Assembly: GCF_002222635.1 (NCBI RefSeq)
Contig: NZ_CP022417.1
Span: 186,001-250,000, forward strand
Source of the DNA: Pseudosulfitobacter pseudonitzschiae
GTDB taxonomy: Bacteria; Pseudomonadota; Alphaproteobacteria; Rhodobacterales; Rhodobacteraceae
DNA: 64,000 bases
Reading direction: 5' to 3'
A program made the position numbers and the translations under genes. This document shows, in pieces, positions 33,699 to 42,305 of this stretch (the stretch's first letter is position 1; each line of letters opens with the position of its first letter). The notes under the pieces are model-generated. The model had not been told where the DNA came from and made no database searches. It worked only from the letters and a program-made list of their open reading frames with translations.

Positions 33699-33880
33699 TT
33701 TTAGCCTGCGCCTTTTGACTATGGTCCGGGCCATTTCGGGCCGGATACCCCGCCTGTAGGTGTGTCTTGGGCTGGTCAGTGCGTCGCTGTCGCATCTGCA
33801 CGAAAGATTCGTCAATGCGCCGTGGATGCGAGCGCCTGGGCCGGATTCCGAATATATTCTTTAGTATTTAATTGAAATCA

Positions 33881-33913
33881 AAAGTATGTATTTGCGAAAT
33901 ACGTAAGTATGTA
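33881..33913 (+). promoter_or_regulatory. Two copies of the AGTATGTA / ATAC-N4-GTAT motif upstream of flp
   Basis: AAAGTATGTA (33881-33890) and TAAGTATGTA (33904-33913) are spaced 23 bp apart. The second sits in a perfect dyad ATAC-GTAA-GTAT (33899-33910). The same motif recurs upstream of the repeat-protein genes. TAC...GTA half-sites are typical of NarL/FixJ-family regulators, one of which is encoded at 52375. Confidence 0.6.
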
Positions 33914-33983
33914 ACTTGTGTGGCATATTCCCCAAACTCAACAAAAACATAGTTGTTGGGGTCAATTTTTATCAATCATTGTT

Positions 33984-34050
33984 GCACGACCGTTCAGGTT
34001 GTGCGCCTAATCTCTTAGGCGGGAAGCTGCCTATGGTCATTCGTGGCAGC
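33984..34050 (+). promoter_or_regulatory. Three tandem hairpins in the flp leader
   Basis: Hairpin 1: GCACGACC/GGTTGTGC (33984-33991 with 33997-34004; one G-U pair, 5-nt loop). Hairpin 2: CGCCTAA/TTAGGCG (34004-34010 with 34015-34021; perfect, loop TCTC). Hairpin 3: GCTGCC/GGCAGC (34026-34031 with 34045-34050; perfect). None is followed by a T-tract, so they look like mRNA leader structure and not a terminator. They end 55 nt before the flp start. Confidence 0.55.
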
Positions 34051-34105
34051 CAGAAGGACTGTTGCGAATTGTAATGTTGATAATGAGCGAGGTTAAGTAA
34101 AAATC

Positions 34106-34294
34106 ATGACATTGAAATTTATCAAAAAATTCGCACGTGATGAAGACGGCGCAACTGCAATTGAATACGGTTTGTTTGCAGCCCTGATTGCTGCGGTAAT
34201 TGTTGTGGCTGTAAGCAATATTGGCGGACAAGTAAACTCAGGGTTTGAAGCAGTACGCACTGCTTTGACTACCGCGGGCATCGCAGTGCCCTGA
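34106..34294 (+). CDS. flp: Flp-family type IVb pilin
   Basis: 62-aa prepilin. A short basic leader with DEDG before the cleavage site is followed by GATAIEYGLFAALIAAVIVV. This contains the processing Gly, the Glu at +5 region and adjacent Tyr typical of Flp pilins. The mature protein is the major subunit of the Tad pilus, used for surface attachment and rosette formation. First gene of the tad operon. The prepilin peptidase that must cut it (CpaA/TadV) is not in this window. Confidence 0.95.
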   Translation: MTLKFIKKFARDEDGATAIEYGLFAALIAAVIVVAVSNIGGQVNSGFEAVRTALTTAGIAVP

Positions 34295-34296
34295 TC

Positions 34297-35241
34297 ATGG
34301 AGTTCTCAGCGCGCACACTCGTTGTCGTCATAACCTCCTTCGTGCTTGCCGGAGGCGTGGCTTGGGTTGGTGTTCAGGCAAACAATGCGCCTGAGCCACT
34401 TCCTGTAAGCCAGCCAATTGCGCTATCCGTGCCGCCCAGAGAAACCTATCTTTTCGCCAATGCGGTAATTGAGCAGGGCGGAGTTATTTCGGATGATCAA
34501 TTAAAGCCTGTGGAAATGCAGATTGATCAGGCGGGCGAGAATCTAATTGAAGACAGTTCAGAAAACCGGTCTGCTCTTATTCAATTAAGCGCGAACCGGA
34601 TGATCCCGATGGGCACGCCTTTCGTCAAGTCGGATTTACAACCTGCGGTATATTCACCTCCTGAGGTTGTTGCCGAAGAAGTACCGGAACCTCCTATGAT
34701 CGAAGGCGCCGCCGCACTGCTGCGGCCGGGAATGCGGGCAATTGCCCTTCCGCTTACGGGGGAAACGGCGGTTGCGGGGTTAATTGCTCAGGGGGACAGG
34801 ATCGACGTTCTGGTATCTTACGACAATCAGGATGGCGTGCGGGCTGTGCGCACGGTTCTGCACAATGTTCAGGTGCTTGCCACGGATCAAACGAACGCGC
34901 CCGCAGGGCAGGGGCGCGCGGGAATGCCCAAGACCATCACGCTTGAACTGCATCCAGAAGGCGCAAAGGTACTCGCGCTGGCCAAGCATACCGGGGAAAT
35001 TATTCTGGTGCTGAGCGATCGGACAGGTGACGACATGCCGACCATCGTAAACGATACACCGATGCTTGCGACGCAGATTTCCGGACTGGCTGCGCCGCGT
35101 ACTGAACCGGCCAAGCCGCCCAACGTGCGGATCATTCGGGGAAGCACCGCCACCCGTGTAAAAGGCATTTTGGGACAATCTGCTCCTGACCCAAGCGCTT
35201 CCGCCAACAGTCCTCCACCCAGCACAACGGGGTCTGACTAA
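34297..35241 (+). CDS. cpaB: Tad pilus assembly protein CpaB/RcpC
   Basis: 314-aa protein with one N-terminal membrane segment (LVVVITSFVLAGGVAWVGVQ), a SAF-like domain (AIALPLTGETAVAGLIAQGD, DRIDVLVSY), and a Pro/Ser-rich tail. CpaB is periplasmic and works with the secretin. Starts 2 bp after the flp stop codon. Confidence 0.92.
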   Translation: MEFSARTLVVVITSFVLAGGVAWVGVQANNAPEPLPVSQPIALSVPPRETYLFANAVIEQGGVISDDQLKPVEMQIDQAGENLIEDSSENRSALIQLSANRMIPMGTPFVKSDLQPAVYSPPEVVAEEVPEPPMIEGAAALLRPGMRAIALPLTGETAVAGLIAQGDRIDVLVSYDNQDGVRAVRTVLHNVQVLATDQTNAPAGQGRAGMPKTITLELHPEGAKVLALAKHTGEIILVLSDRTGDDMPTIVNDTPMLATQISGLAAPRTEPAKPPNVRIIRGSTATRVKGILGQSAPDPSASANSPPPSTTGSD

Positions 35242-35273
35242 CCCCTGGTCTGCTTTTAATTAGGATCATTACG

Positions 35274-36623
35274 TTGTTACGATTGTTGCCCCCTGCCACA
35301 AAATTTCATGTGATTTTCATGCTGGGTGCGTTTCTGCTGTACCTGCCCGCAGCAAGTCACGCGCAGACCTTTATCGAAAGCAATGGCCGTCCGGTCCAGT
35401 TGTTTGCTGGTGAAGGCAAGCTGATAAAGCTTGATACCCCGTCCGAGACGGTGTTTCTGGCTAACCCCGAAATTGCAGATGTCGAGATCAAGTCTCCCAC
35501 ATTGTTGTATATCTACGGCAAGTCTATGGGCGAGACGACGTTGTTCGTCATTGATGCATCGGACGAGGTTTCGGTTGCCAGTTCGGTCAAGGTCTCCACG
35601 AATGTAAAAGCGTTGAACGGCGCGGCGCGGGCGTCGGTGCAAGGCGGGAAATTTTCGATTGTGGAAGTGGACGGGGCGTTGGTTATGACCGGCCGCGTCG
35701 GCACAATCCGCGACGCGGAACAGGTGCAAAACATCGTGCAGACATTGGCTGGCGATGCCGTGCCGGTGGTCAACAGCCTGTCGCTGGACACACCCGCGCA
35801 GGTCAATCTTCAGGTCAAGATCGCCGAGGTTTCGCGCACGGTGACAGAAGATCTGGGCACCAACTGGACAACGCTTTCTGGCAACGGGCTGACGGGCGGC
35901 AACGCCGTATCGGGCGGTTATTCTCTGGCATCCCAGTTCAGTGTTGGCAACTCGCTTCAAGGGGTAACGCTTGAGGCGCTGAAGAACGAGGGGCTTGTGA
36001 CCATCCTGTCCGAGCCGAACCTGACAGCACGTTCCGGTGACAAGGCGACGTTCCTGGCCGGTGGTCGTTTCCCGTACCAGACCCAATCGGGTGACGGCGA
36101 AGTGCGCGTTGTTTTTGAACCCTTCGGTGTCGAACTGGATTTCGAACCCGAGGTTATGCGGTCGGACAAGATCAAGTTGATGGTAAACACCAAGATCCGC
36201 GAACTGGATTTTTCCAATGGCAGCACGACAGATCTTCAGAACCTGCCGCTGATTCTGGAACGCAGTGCGGCCACCACCATCGAGGTCAGCAGCGGCCAAA
36301 GCTTTGCCATCGCGGGACTGTTCAAGGCGACATCGCAACAGAACATCAAACAGATCCCCGGACTGGGCGAGATTCCCCTGCTGGGGGCGCTGTTCCGGTC
36401 CACCAGCTTTCAAAAGGGCGAGACCGAGTTGGTCATCATCGTCACACCTTATCTTGTCGAACCCAGCGCGCCCGGCAAGCTTAAGACGCCGCTGGAAAAG
36501 TTCGCCCCTGCGGACCGTCTGAGCCGCAATTTTCTTGGTGAACTGACTTTTGGCGCAGCGGATGACGGGGGGCCGGTTTCGGTCAAAAGCATCAATGGCA
36601 AGGCGGGGCTTCTTCTTCAATGA
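35274..36623 (+). CDS. cpaC: Tad pilus secretin CpaC/RcpA
   Basis: 449-aa outer-membrane secretin of the type II/III/Tad family. Signal sequence (FMLGAFLLYLPAASHA), a BON/pilus N-domain (GEGKLIKLDTPSETVFLANP), then the secretin core with VTILSEPNLTARSGDKATFL, the VxLDFEPEV-like strand and IKQIPGLGEIPLLGALFRST. The start is the TTG at 35274 (AGGA 8 bp upstream), since it provides the basic n-region; ATG 35319 would remove it. Forms the pilus exit pore. Confidence 0.92.
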   Translation: MLRLLPPATKFHVIFMLGAFLLYLPAASHAQTFIESNGRPVQLFAGEGKLIKLDTPSETVFLANPEIADVEIKSPTLLYIYGKSMGETTLFVIDASDEVSVASSVKVSTNVKALNGAARASVQGGKFSIVEVDGALVMTGRVGTIRDAEQVQNIVQTLAGDAVPVVNSLSLDTPAQVNLQVKIAEVSRTVTEDLGTNWTTLSGNGLTGGNAVSGGYSLASQFSVGNSLQGVTLEALKNEGLVTILSEPNLTARSGDKATFLAGGRFPYQTQSGDGEVRVVFEPFGVELDFEPEVMRSDKIKLMVNTKIRELDFSNGSTTDLQNLPLILERSAATTIEVSSGQSFAIAGLFKATSQQNIKQIPGLGEIPLLGALFRSTSFQKGETELVIIVTPYLVEPSAPGKLKTPLEKFAPADRLSRNFLGELTFGAADDGGPVSVKSINGKAGLLLQ

Positions 36624-37165
36624 TCATGCAATTTCTTTCAGGTCGTATTGCAATCGTAGTGTTTGCCCTTGGCGCATTGTTGGCAGGGTGCAGCACTCCG
36701 CAACCCGATGTCGGGGTCGTTGACCGGCTGTCGGCTGACTATGTCGAAACGCAGCATACCTACCGGTTCGGGGCGAAATCGTCGGGACTGTCAAAATCGG
36801 AACGGCACGGGATCAACCATTTCCTGAACCGCAATGCCCTGCGCAAAGGGGATGTGCTGATTGTGACCATCCCAACCAGCGGATCGCCCAAGACAGACGC
36901 GGGGCGCGTGGAAACCATACACGCCGCACTGGCCTTTGTGCCGTCGCGCGTTCGTATCGGTATGGATCAAAGCTTTGCCACTTATCCGACGGTGCCAAGG
37001 CAAACGGGCCTTATCCGGTTGGTGCGGGCCAGTGGTATTCGTGTGGACTGCACGCCGGGCGCTGACGATCTGGGTTGTGCAAATGCGATCAACCTTGCGG
37101 TCATGATTGACGAGCCGGGTGATGTTCTGGCCCCCGCACCAACGGCGCGAACGGCGCTGCAATAA
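36620..37165 (+). CDS. cpaD: Tad pilus lipoprotein CpaD
   Basis: 181-aa lipoprotein: signal segment IAIVVFALGALLAGC with lipobox LAGC at residues about 21-24. The CpaD core is short, with GLSKSERHGINHFLNRNALR and the C-terminal DCTPGADDLGCANAINLAVM. Thought to help the secretin assemble. Overlaps the secretin stop by 4 bp. Confidence 0.9.
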   Translation: MIMQFLSGRIAIVVFALGALLAGCSTPQPDVGVVDRLSADYVETQHTYRFGAKSSGLSKSERHGINHFLNRNALRKGDVLIVTIPTSGSPKTDAGRVETIHAALAFVPSRVRIGMDQSFATYPTVPRQTGLIRLVRASGIRVDCTPGADDLGCANAINLAVMIDEPGDVLAPAPTARTALQ

Positions 37166-37187
37166 TGCCGCTGGCAAGGAGAATGAT

Positions 37188-38429
37188 GTGAATCGTCCCA
37201 TATCTGCCGCGACCATCCGCAACGGCACCGTGCGGGTCGAGGCATTCATCAATTCCGAAGACGCAAAGACCGCCGTCGAACAGATCGGTCGCCAGATCGG
37301 GCGCGGCGGCACCGTCAACTTTCATGCAGGTTCGTTGGCGACGGCCGCCCGTTTGATAGGCATGACATCATTGGGCGACGTGCTTGTGGTCGAACTGGGG
37401 TCCGAGGATGCGGCGGCCAGTCTGCCGATGATACAGGATCTAGCCGCAGAGGGTGTCGGTCTGGTCCTGTTGGGACGACAGAACAGTGTTGAAACCTACA
37501 GAAGCTTTATCGCCGCTGGCGCGCGAGACTATCTGGTGCTGCCGCTTGCAGACGGAACCGAAGTGGCGTTGGGTCTGGATGAAACACCCACTCTTGCAAC
37601 TCCCAAGGTTGCCAGCGCCCGCACAATCGGCATTTGCGGTGTCAGCGGCGGCGTCGGCGCCAGCGTTCTGGCGGCAAATCTGGCGGTCGGCTATCTGGGC
37701 CACGCACGGTCGGGCAAGCTGGCGCGTGACAGTGTGGGCAGCGTTGCATTGGTGGATGCGGACCTGTGTTTTGGCTCGTTGGCGATAGATTTCGACATGG
37801 ACATCACCCCCGGCCTGCTTGAAGCATTGCTGGCGCCCGAACGTGTGGATCGCACATTTCTGAATGCGACGATGGCCACGCCATTGGCAGGACTGGCGGT
37901 GTATTCCGCCGAGGCAAGCGAGCATAGCCGGATACGTGCTCTTGAAGCGGGGTTCCCCGCGTTGCTTCAGCAGATCAAGGCCGACTACCCCACCTTGATC
38001 GTGGACCTGCCGCGCACGCTTTTGGCCGAGACGCCGACGATCGCAGAGGGCTTGGACGAGCTGGTCCTGGTTCTGGGGCAAGGGTTCACGTCTATTCGTA
38101 GTTGCAGCAGGCTGTTGCACCGGATCGCGGACCAGACAAACGGGCCACGTATCTCTTGTGTGCTGTCGCAGACACGGCGCGACGCAGGGCTTCGCAAATC
38201 CGAAATCACGACCGCGCTGGATCGGGATATCGACATGGTGCTGCCGCAATGCGGATCGGAATTGGCGCGGGCGTCGGTCAAGGGGATCCCGTTGCAAAAA
38301 CTGGCTCCGCGCAACGGGTATTCTCGGTCGGTGTCGCAGTTGGTGTCGCGGTTGGAAACCCCGCTGTTCAACCCCACGGATACCAAACGCAGCATCTGGC
38401 GTTGGAAGAAGGCAGGCGGGCATGACTGA
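37188..38429 (+). CDS. cpaE: Tad pilus localisation ATPase CpaE/TadZ
   Basis: 413-aa protein with an atypical receiver-like N-terminal domain (VEQIGRQIGRGGTVNFHAGS; GARDYLVLPL) and a ParA/MinD-like domain. Its deviant Walker A reads GVSGGVGASVLAANLAVGYL: the Lys residues of KGGVGKT are Ser and Ala here, as in several TadZ proteins that localise the machine without strong ATPase activity. The start is GTG 37188 with AAGGAG 5 bp upstream; the frame upstream lies in cpaD. Overlaps cpaF by 8 bp. Confidence 0.9.
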   Translation: MNRPISAATIRNGTVRVEAFINSEDAKTAVEQIGRQIGRGGTVNFHAGSLATAARLIGMTSLGDVLVVELGSEDAAASLPMIQDLAAEGVGLVLLGRQNSVETYRSFIAAGARDYLVLPLADGTEVALGLDETPTLATPKVASARTIGICGVSGGVGASVLAANLAVGYLGHARSGKLARDSVGSVALVDADLCFGSLAIDFDMDITPGLLEALLAPERVDRTFLNATMATPLAGLAVYSAEASEHSRIRALEAGFPALLQQIKADYPTLIVDLPRTLLAETPTIAEGLDELVLVLGQGFTSIRSCSRLLHRIADQTNGPRISCVLSQTRRDAGLRKSEITTALDRDIDMVLPQCGSELARASVKGIPLQKLAPRNGYSRSVSQLVSRLETPLFNPTDTKRSIWRWKKAGGHD

Positions 38430-39966
38430 CGTCGCAACCTTGCCAATGGACGATCTGGAACGACTTCGTGCCCTCATCGAGACGCGGCTGACCGAAGTGG
38501 CGCGCGCGGGAGAGAGCGTTGGGCTGCACGAGATCAGCAGTGCAATCGACTGGTACGAAACGCAGACGGGCCAGACCGTCCCGCGCGAAAGCCAGCGCCA
38601 GTTGATGCAACATTTCGCGCCCCCGACCGAAACCGAGGCGTTGGCCGGACCCCAATCCAAGGTGCGCGTCGCGCCGACCAGCTATATGCCGGGATTTGCC
38701 AAACGCCTGAATGCGCTCAGCCGCAGGATTCTGCCCGAGGCGTTGACCCTTCTGGACCTGCAAGCGCTGGCGGGTCTTTCGGCCGAGGCGCAGCGTGACA
38801 CCATCCGCGATGCGGTTCTCAGCATTTGCGCGTCGCAAAAGCTTGAGTTGAACGGCGCAGAAAGCGCTGATCTGGTCAGCTATGTGGTCGATGACATGAT
38901 GGGGTTCGGCCCCTTGGAACGTCTGCTTGCTGACGACGAAGTGTCCGATATTCTAGTGAACGGACCGCAAAAGGTCTATGTCGAACGCGCCGGGCGTCTG
39001 GAACTGACCGATGTGTCGTTTCGCGATGATCAGCATGTGATGAACATCGCCAGCCGCATCGTATCGGCTGCGGGTCGGCGGGTCGACGAAAGCACGCCGT
39101 TGGTGGACACGCGTCTGGCCGACGGCAGCCGGATCAACGTGACCATTCCGCCACTGGCGGTGGATGGACCCACCATAACGATCCGTAAATTCCCCAAGGA
39201 CGAGTTGACGCTGGCCGATCTGGCCAGCCGGAACACCCTGTCGCCGCAAATGGCCGAGCTTCTGAGGATTGCGGCCTACCTGCGGCTGAACATCCTGTTT
39301 TCGGGTGGGACCGGCGCGGGTAAAACGACATTGCTGAACGCCGTATCCCGCGAGATTCCTGCAAACGAGCGGATTGTTACAATCGAGGATGCGGCAGAAC
39401 TGCGTCTGCAACAGCCGCATGTGGTGCGTTTGGAAACCCGTCCACCGACACTTGAGGGGACCGGTGAAGTCACCATGCGCCACCTGTTCCGCAACGCGTT
39501 GCGGATGCGCCCCGACCGGATCATCATCGGCGAGGTTCGCAGCGACGAAGCCCTTGATATGCTTCAGGCAATGAACACCGGCCACGACGGCTCGATGAGC
39601 ACTTTGCATGCCAACAACCCCCGCGAGGCGTTGACGCGGATGGAAAATCTGATCGCGATGTCAGGGGTGCAACTGTCTGCTGATTTTGTCCGCGACCAGT
39701 TGAAAGAAGCACTGCATCTGATCGTGCAAATTTCGCGGATGCACGACGGGGTGCGGCGGGTAACCTCTATTGCCGAGGTGGTCGGCATGGAGGGTAATAT
39801 CATCAGCATGCAGGAACTGTTCCGGTTTCACCGCACTCAGGGCAAGGTTGGCGAAGAGATTGTCGGGGAATTCCAAAGCACCCGCACGCTGCCCCATTTT
39901 ATCGAACGCGCCAAAGACCACGGTCTGGAAAATGCGGTTCGGGATATTCTGGTGGGCAGCACATGA
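38422..39966 (+). CDS. cpaF: Tad pilus motor ATPase CpaF/TadA
   Basis: 514-aa secretion ATPase of the VirB11/PilT-GspE superfamily. Walker [18 protein letters not shown] near residue 293, Asp box [10 protein letters not shown], Walker [15 protein letters not shown] near residue 365, and the His box [17 protein letters not shown]. Drives assembly and retraction of the Flp pilus at the inner membrane. Start ATG 38422 inside the end of cpaE; the longer frame upstream is an overlap artefact. Confidence 0.95.
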   Translation: MTDVATLPMDDLERLRALIETRLTEVARAGESVGLHEISSAIDWYETQTGQTVPRESQRQLMQHFAPPTETEALAGPQSKVRVAPTSYMPGFAKRLNALSRRILPEALTLLDLQALAGLSAEAQRDTIRDAVLSICASQKLELNGAESADLVSYVVDDMMGFGPLERLLADDEVSDILVNGPQKVYVERAGRLELTDVSFRDDQHVMNIASRIVSAAGRRVDESTPLVDTRLADGSRINVTIPPLAVDGPTITIRKFPKDELTLADLASRNTLSPQMAELLRIAAYLRLNILFSGGTGAGKTTLLNAVSREIPANERIVTIEDAAELRLQQPHVVRLETRPPTLEGTGEVTMRHLFRNALRMRPDRIIIGEVRSDEALDMLQAMNTGHDGSMSTLHANNPREALTRMENLIAMSGVQLSADFVRDQLKEALHLIVQISRMHDGVRRVTSIAEVVGMEGNIISMQELFRFHRTQGKVGEEIVGEFQSTRTLPHFIERAKDHGLENAVRDILVGST

Positions 39967-40931
39967 CGCCGATCACCGTCTATTTCGGGCTGACCTTTAT
40001 GACCTGTCTTGCTCTGGGGTTTTCCGGGATCATATTGATTGACCGGTCCCGTCGCGTGCGCCGCGCGCGTCTTGTCCGCTTCAGTTCGGATCATCCGGGC
40101 AGGACATCGGCCCGTGTGATGCGCCGTCTTGAGGCCACGCAGACTGCTGAGAAGGACGGGTTGCGCCACACCAAGGGCGGGCTGATCGGCTTGCTTGAAG
40201 TGCGTTTGAAGGAGGCGGGGCTGGAGATTTCACCAATGGCCGCGATCGGGCTGATGTGCGCGATTGCGGTGGTGGCGGGCGGCGGGTTCTGGCTGTCAGG
40301 TCTGTTCCCTCTGCCTTTGGCCCCTGTTTTGGGCGCAGGTGCGGGGTGGGTGGTGTTCAATGTCCTGCTAAGCGCCATGCGCGCCCGCAGGGTGCGCACC
40401 TTCAACGAGGCGTTGCCGGATTGTCTGGACATACTGGCGCGCGGCCTGCGGGCGGGTCAGCCCATCCCGGCAGCCCTTGCTGTTGTGGCACAGCACGCAA
40501 GGGGTATCGCGCAGGAAGAGTTCAGACGCTGCTGTGAGGAGTTGAAACTGGGCGTGCCGCTGATCAAGGCGCTGACTGGTGTTGCAGAACGGATCGGTTC
40601 ACCCGAGGCCCACTTTGTTACTGTGGCCACCAGCCTGCAGTCGGAAACCGGCGGCAATCTGGTTGAAACGCTGGAAAATTTGGCCGAGTTGCTGCGTGAT
40701 CGGAAAAAACTGCGCAGAAAGGCGGCCGCGCTGTCTGCCGAAATTCGTGTAAGCGCGTTGATCCTGTCCAGTCTGCCCTTTGTGGTGGCTGTTGTTCTGT
40801 TCTTTATGAACCCTGGCTATCTGAACCCGCTGATCACCGACGCGCGCGGTCAGGTCATGGCTGCTGCAGCTTTGCTCAGCCTTGGGTTGGGAATTTACAG
40901 CATGTATAAATTGTCGCGTATCGATGTTTGA
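39963..40931 (+). CDS. tadB: Tad pilus inner-membrane protein TadB
   Basis: 322-aa GspF-like platform protein. Membrane segments at the N-terminus, at about 95-135 (AIGLMCAIAVVAGGGFWLSG), and at the C-terminus. The T2SF domain has LPDCLDILARGLRAGQPIPA and SLQSETGGNLVETLENLAEL. Overlaps cpaF by 4 bp and tadC by 8 bp. Confidence 0.92.
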   Translation: MTPITVYFGLTFMTCLALGFSGIILIDRSRRVRRARLVRFSSDHPGRTSARVMRRLEATQTAEKDGLRHTKGGLIGLLEVRLKEAGLEISPMAAIGLMCAIAVVAGGGFWLSGLFPLPLAPVLGAGAGWVVFNVLLSAMRARRVRTFNEALPDCLDILARGLRAGQPIPAALAVVAQHARGIAQEEFRRCCEELKLGVPLIKALTGVAERIGSPEAHFVTVATSLQSETGGNLVETLENLAELLRDRKKLRRKAAALSAEIRVSALILSSLPFVVAVVLFFMNPGYLNPLITDARGQVMAAAALLSLGLGIYSMYKLSRIDV

Positions 40932-41886
40932 TCTTCCTCCCTTGCTTGTCCAGTTTGCTGTCGGTGTGCCGGCCCTGATCCTTGTGCAGCTTGGTGTGCT
41001 GCACATGATTGACAGACACGCCCGCGTCGCACGCATCAACCGCAGTCTGGGGCGTATGCCTGCGCGCCGTGCCTCGCAGCGTCAATCCATTCTTCAGCGG
41101 ATTGCACAGGTGTTTCGCAGGCTTGCCACGATAACGCTTGAGCGGGTTTCGGTGATGCGCGGCGGCGAGGCTGAAATCTCGGCTGAACTGTTGCGCACCG
41201 CCGGTTTTCGCAGTCGCGACGCGGTGTTGGTTCACGCTTTTCTTAAACTGGTGTTGCCGATCGCGGGTGCACTGTTGACTGTGTTGTGGTTCCTTGTGGC
41301 CCGCAGTGATACCCCCACCAGTGGGTTGGTCGTTGTGATTTGGTCCTGTGGTATTGCGCTTGCCCTGTCCAAGGCGCCGGACATCGTGTTGACCCATATC
41401 CGCAACCGCCGCTTCAAACAGGTGCGCAAAAGCTTCCCTGATATGCTTGAATTGCTGGTCATCGCCAGTGAATCCGGCCTCAGTGCCAATCCGTCACTCA
41501 GCCGCGTGGCGAATGAAATCCGGATGTTCTGCCCACCATTGGCGTTCGAATTGCAACAACTGGTGATCGAGCTTAGCATTCTGCCCAGTCGTGACGATGC
41601 TTGGCGCAATTTCAGCACGCGCCTTCCGTTGACGGAAATCACGATCTTTTCCAACGCGCTGATGCAGGCGGAACGCTATGGCACACCCTTTGCCGGGGCC
41701 ATGCGTACGTTGATGCGCGACGAAAGAGCAGGGCGGCTGTTGAAAATCGAAGAACAGGCGGGCCGCGCGCCCGCATTGATGACCATGCCGCTGATCCTGT
41801 TCATCATGCCGCCCTTGTTCATCGTTTTGATCGGTCCCGCAGTGCTGAGCATTCTGGACAATATCATGGAGGGTGGGTTCGGATGA
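40924..41886 (+). CDS. tadC: Tad pilus inner-membrane protein TadC
   Basis: 320-aa GspF-like platform protein, paralogue of TadB. T2SF domain core: KSFPDMLELLVIASESGLSA and EAERYGTPFA-like stretch QAERYGTPFAGAMRTLMRDE. Several membrane segments including the C-terminal MPLILFIMPPLFIVLIGPAV. Start ATG 40924, inside the end of tadB. Confidence 0.92.
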   Translation: MFDLPPLLVQFAVGVPALILVQLGVLHMIDRHARVARINRSLGRMPARRASQRQSILQRIAQVFRRLATITLERVSVMRGGEAEISAELLRTAGFRSRDAVLVHAFLKLVLPIAGALLTVLWFLVARSDTPTSGLVVVIWSCGIALALSKAPDIVLTHIRNRRFKQVRKSFPDMLELLVIASESGLSANPSLSRVANEIRMFCPPLAFELQQLVIELSILPSRDDAWRNFSTRLPLTEITIFSNALMQAERYGTPFAGAMRTLMRDERAGRLLKIEEQAGRAPALMTMPLILFIMPPLFIVLIGPAVLSILDNIMEGGFG

Positions 41887-42305
41887 AACGAACGGCACGC
41901 CACTTCCTAAAAGGCGAAGACGGCGCCACGGCGGTTGAATTCGTGTTGGTTCTGCCCATTTTGCTGTCGATGGTGTTCGGCATCATCTGCTTTGGTCAGT
42001 ATTTTGCGATTGCCAACAGCCTGCAACAACTGGCCGCCGAGGCGGCGCGCTATTCCGCCATCGGGATCACCACCACGGAACGTGAAAATCTTGCGAATGC
42101 GTTCATAACCAATGCAGGCGCGCGGTTTACATTTCTGGGGCAAGACAAGATGGCCCGCACCATCACCACATTTTCGGGGACCGATCCGGACGGGATTCAA
42201 GTGTCACTGTCCTATGACTTGCAAGGATCAGCGGTGGACGTGGCCAGCGGGTTTCTCGGGCTTGAGCTGACCACTCTGACGCGGAGTAGCTATCTTGCCT
42301 ATTAA
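41883..42305 (+). CDS. tadE: TadE-family pseudopilin
   Basis: 140-aa protein with a prepilin-like N-terminus: basic leader MKRTARHFLKGEDG then ATAVEFVLVLPILLSMVFGI. The Glu in VEF and the following hydrophobic helix are the TadE hallmark. Minor pilus component, probably cut by the same peptidase as Flp. Start ATG 41883 overlaps tadC by 4 bp; the longer frame upstream lies within tadC. Confidence 0.88.
   Translation: MKRTARHFLKGEDGATAVEFVLVLPILLSMVFGIICFGQYFAIANSLQQLAAEAARYSAIGITTTERENLANAFITNAGARFTFLGQDKMARTITTFSGTDPDGIQVSLSYDLQGSAVDVASGFLGLELTTLTRSSYLAY

Larger units (their letters stand above)
33699..34105. promoter_or_regulatory. 407-bp AT-rich intergenic region before flp
   Basis: No gene seen. 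After about 130 bp the composition turns strikingly AT-rich (33840-33980), unlike the flanking genes, and contains the motif pair listed separately and a CAACAA/TTGTTG dyad (33939-33958). The right half is a structured leader. It probably holds the main promoter of the Tad locus. Confidence 0.7.

Noticed and set aside
35277-36620. 447-codon minus-strand frame opposite the secretin gene
   Set aside because: Shadow of the high-GC secretin gene; the protein is Arg/Gln/His-rich without known motif.
37440-38660. 406-codon minus-strand frame opposite cpaE
   Set aside because: Antisense to a gene in a tightly packed operon; composition typical of shadows.
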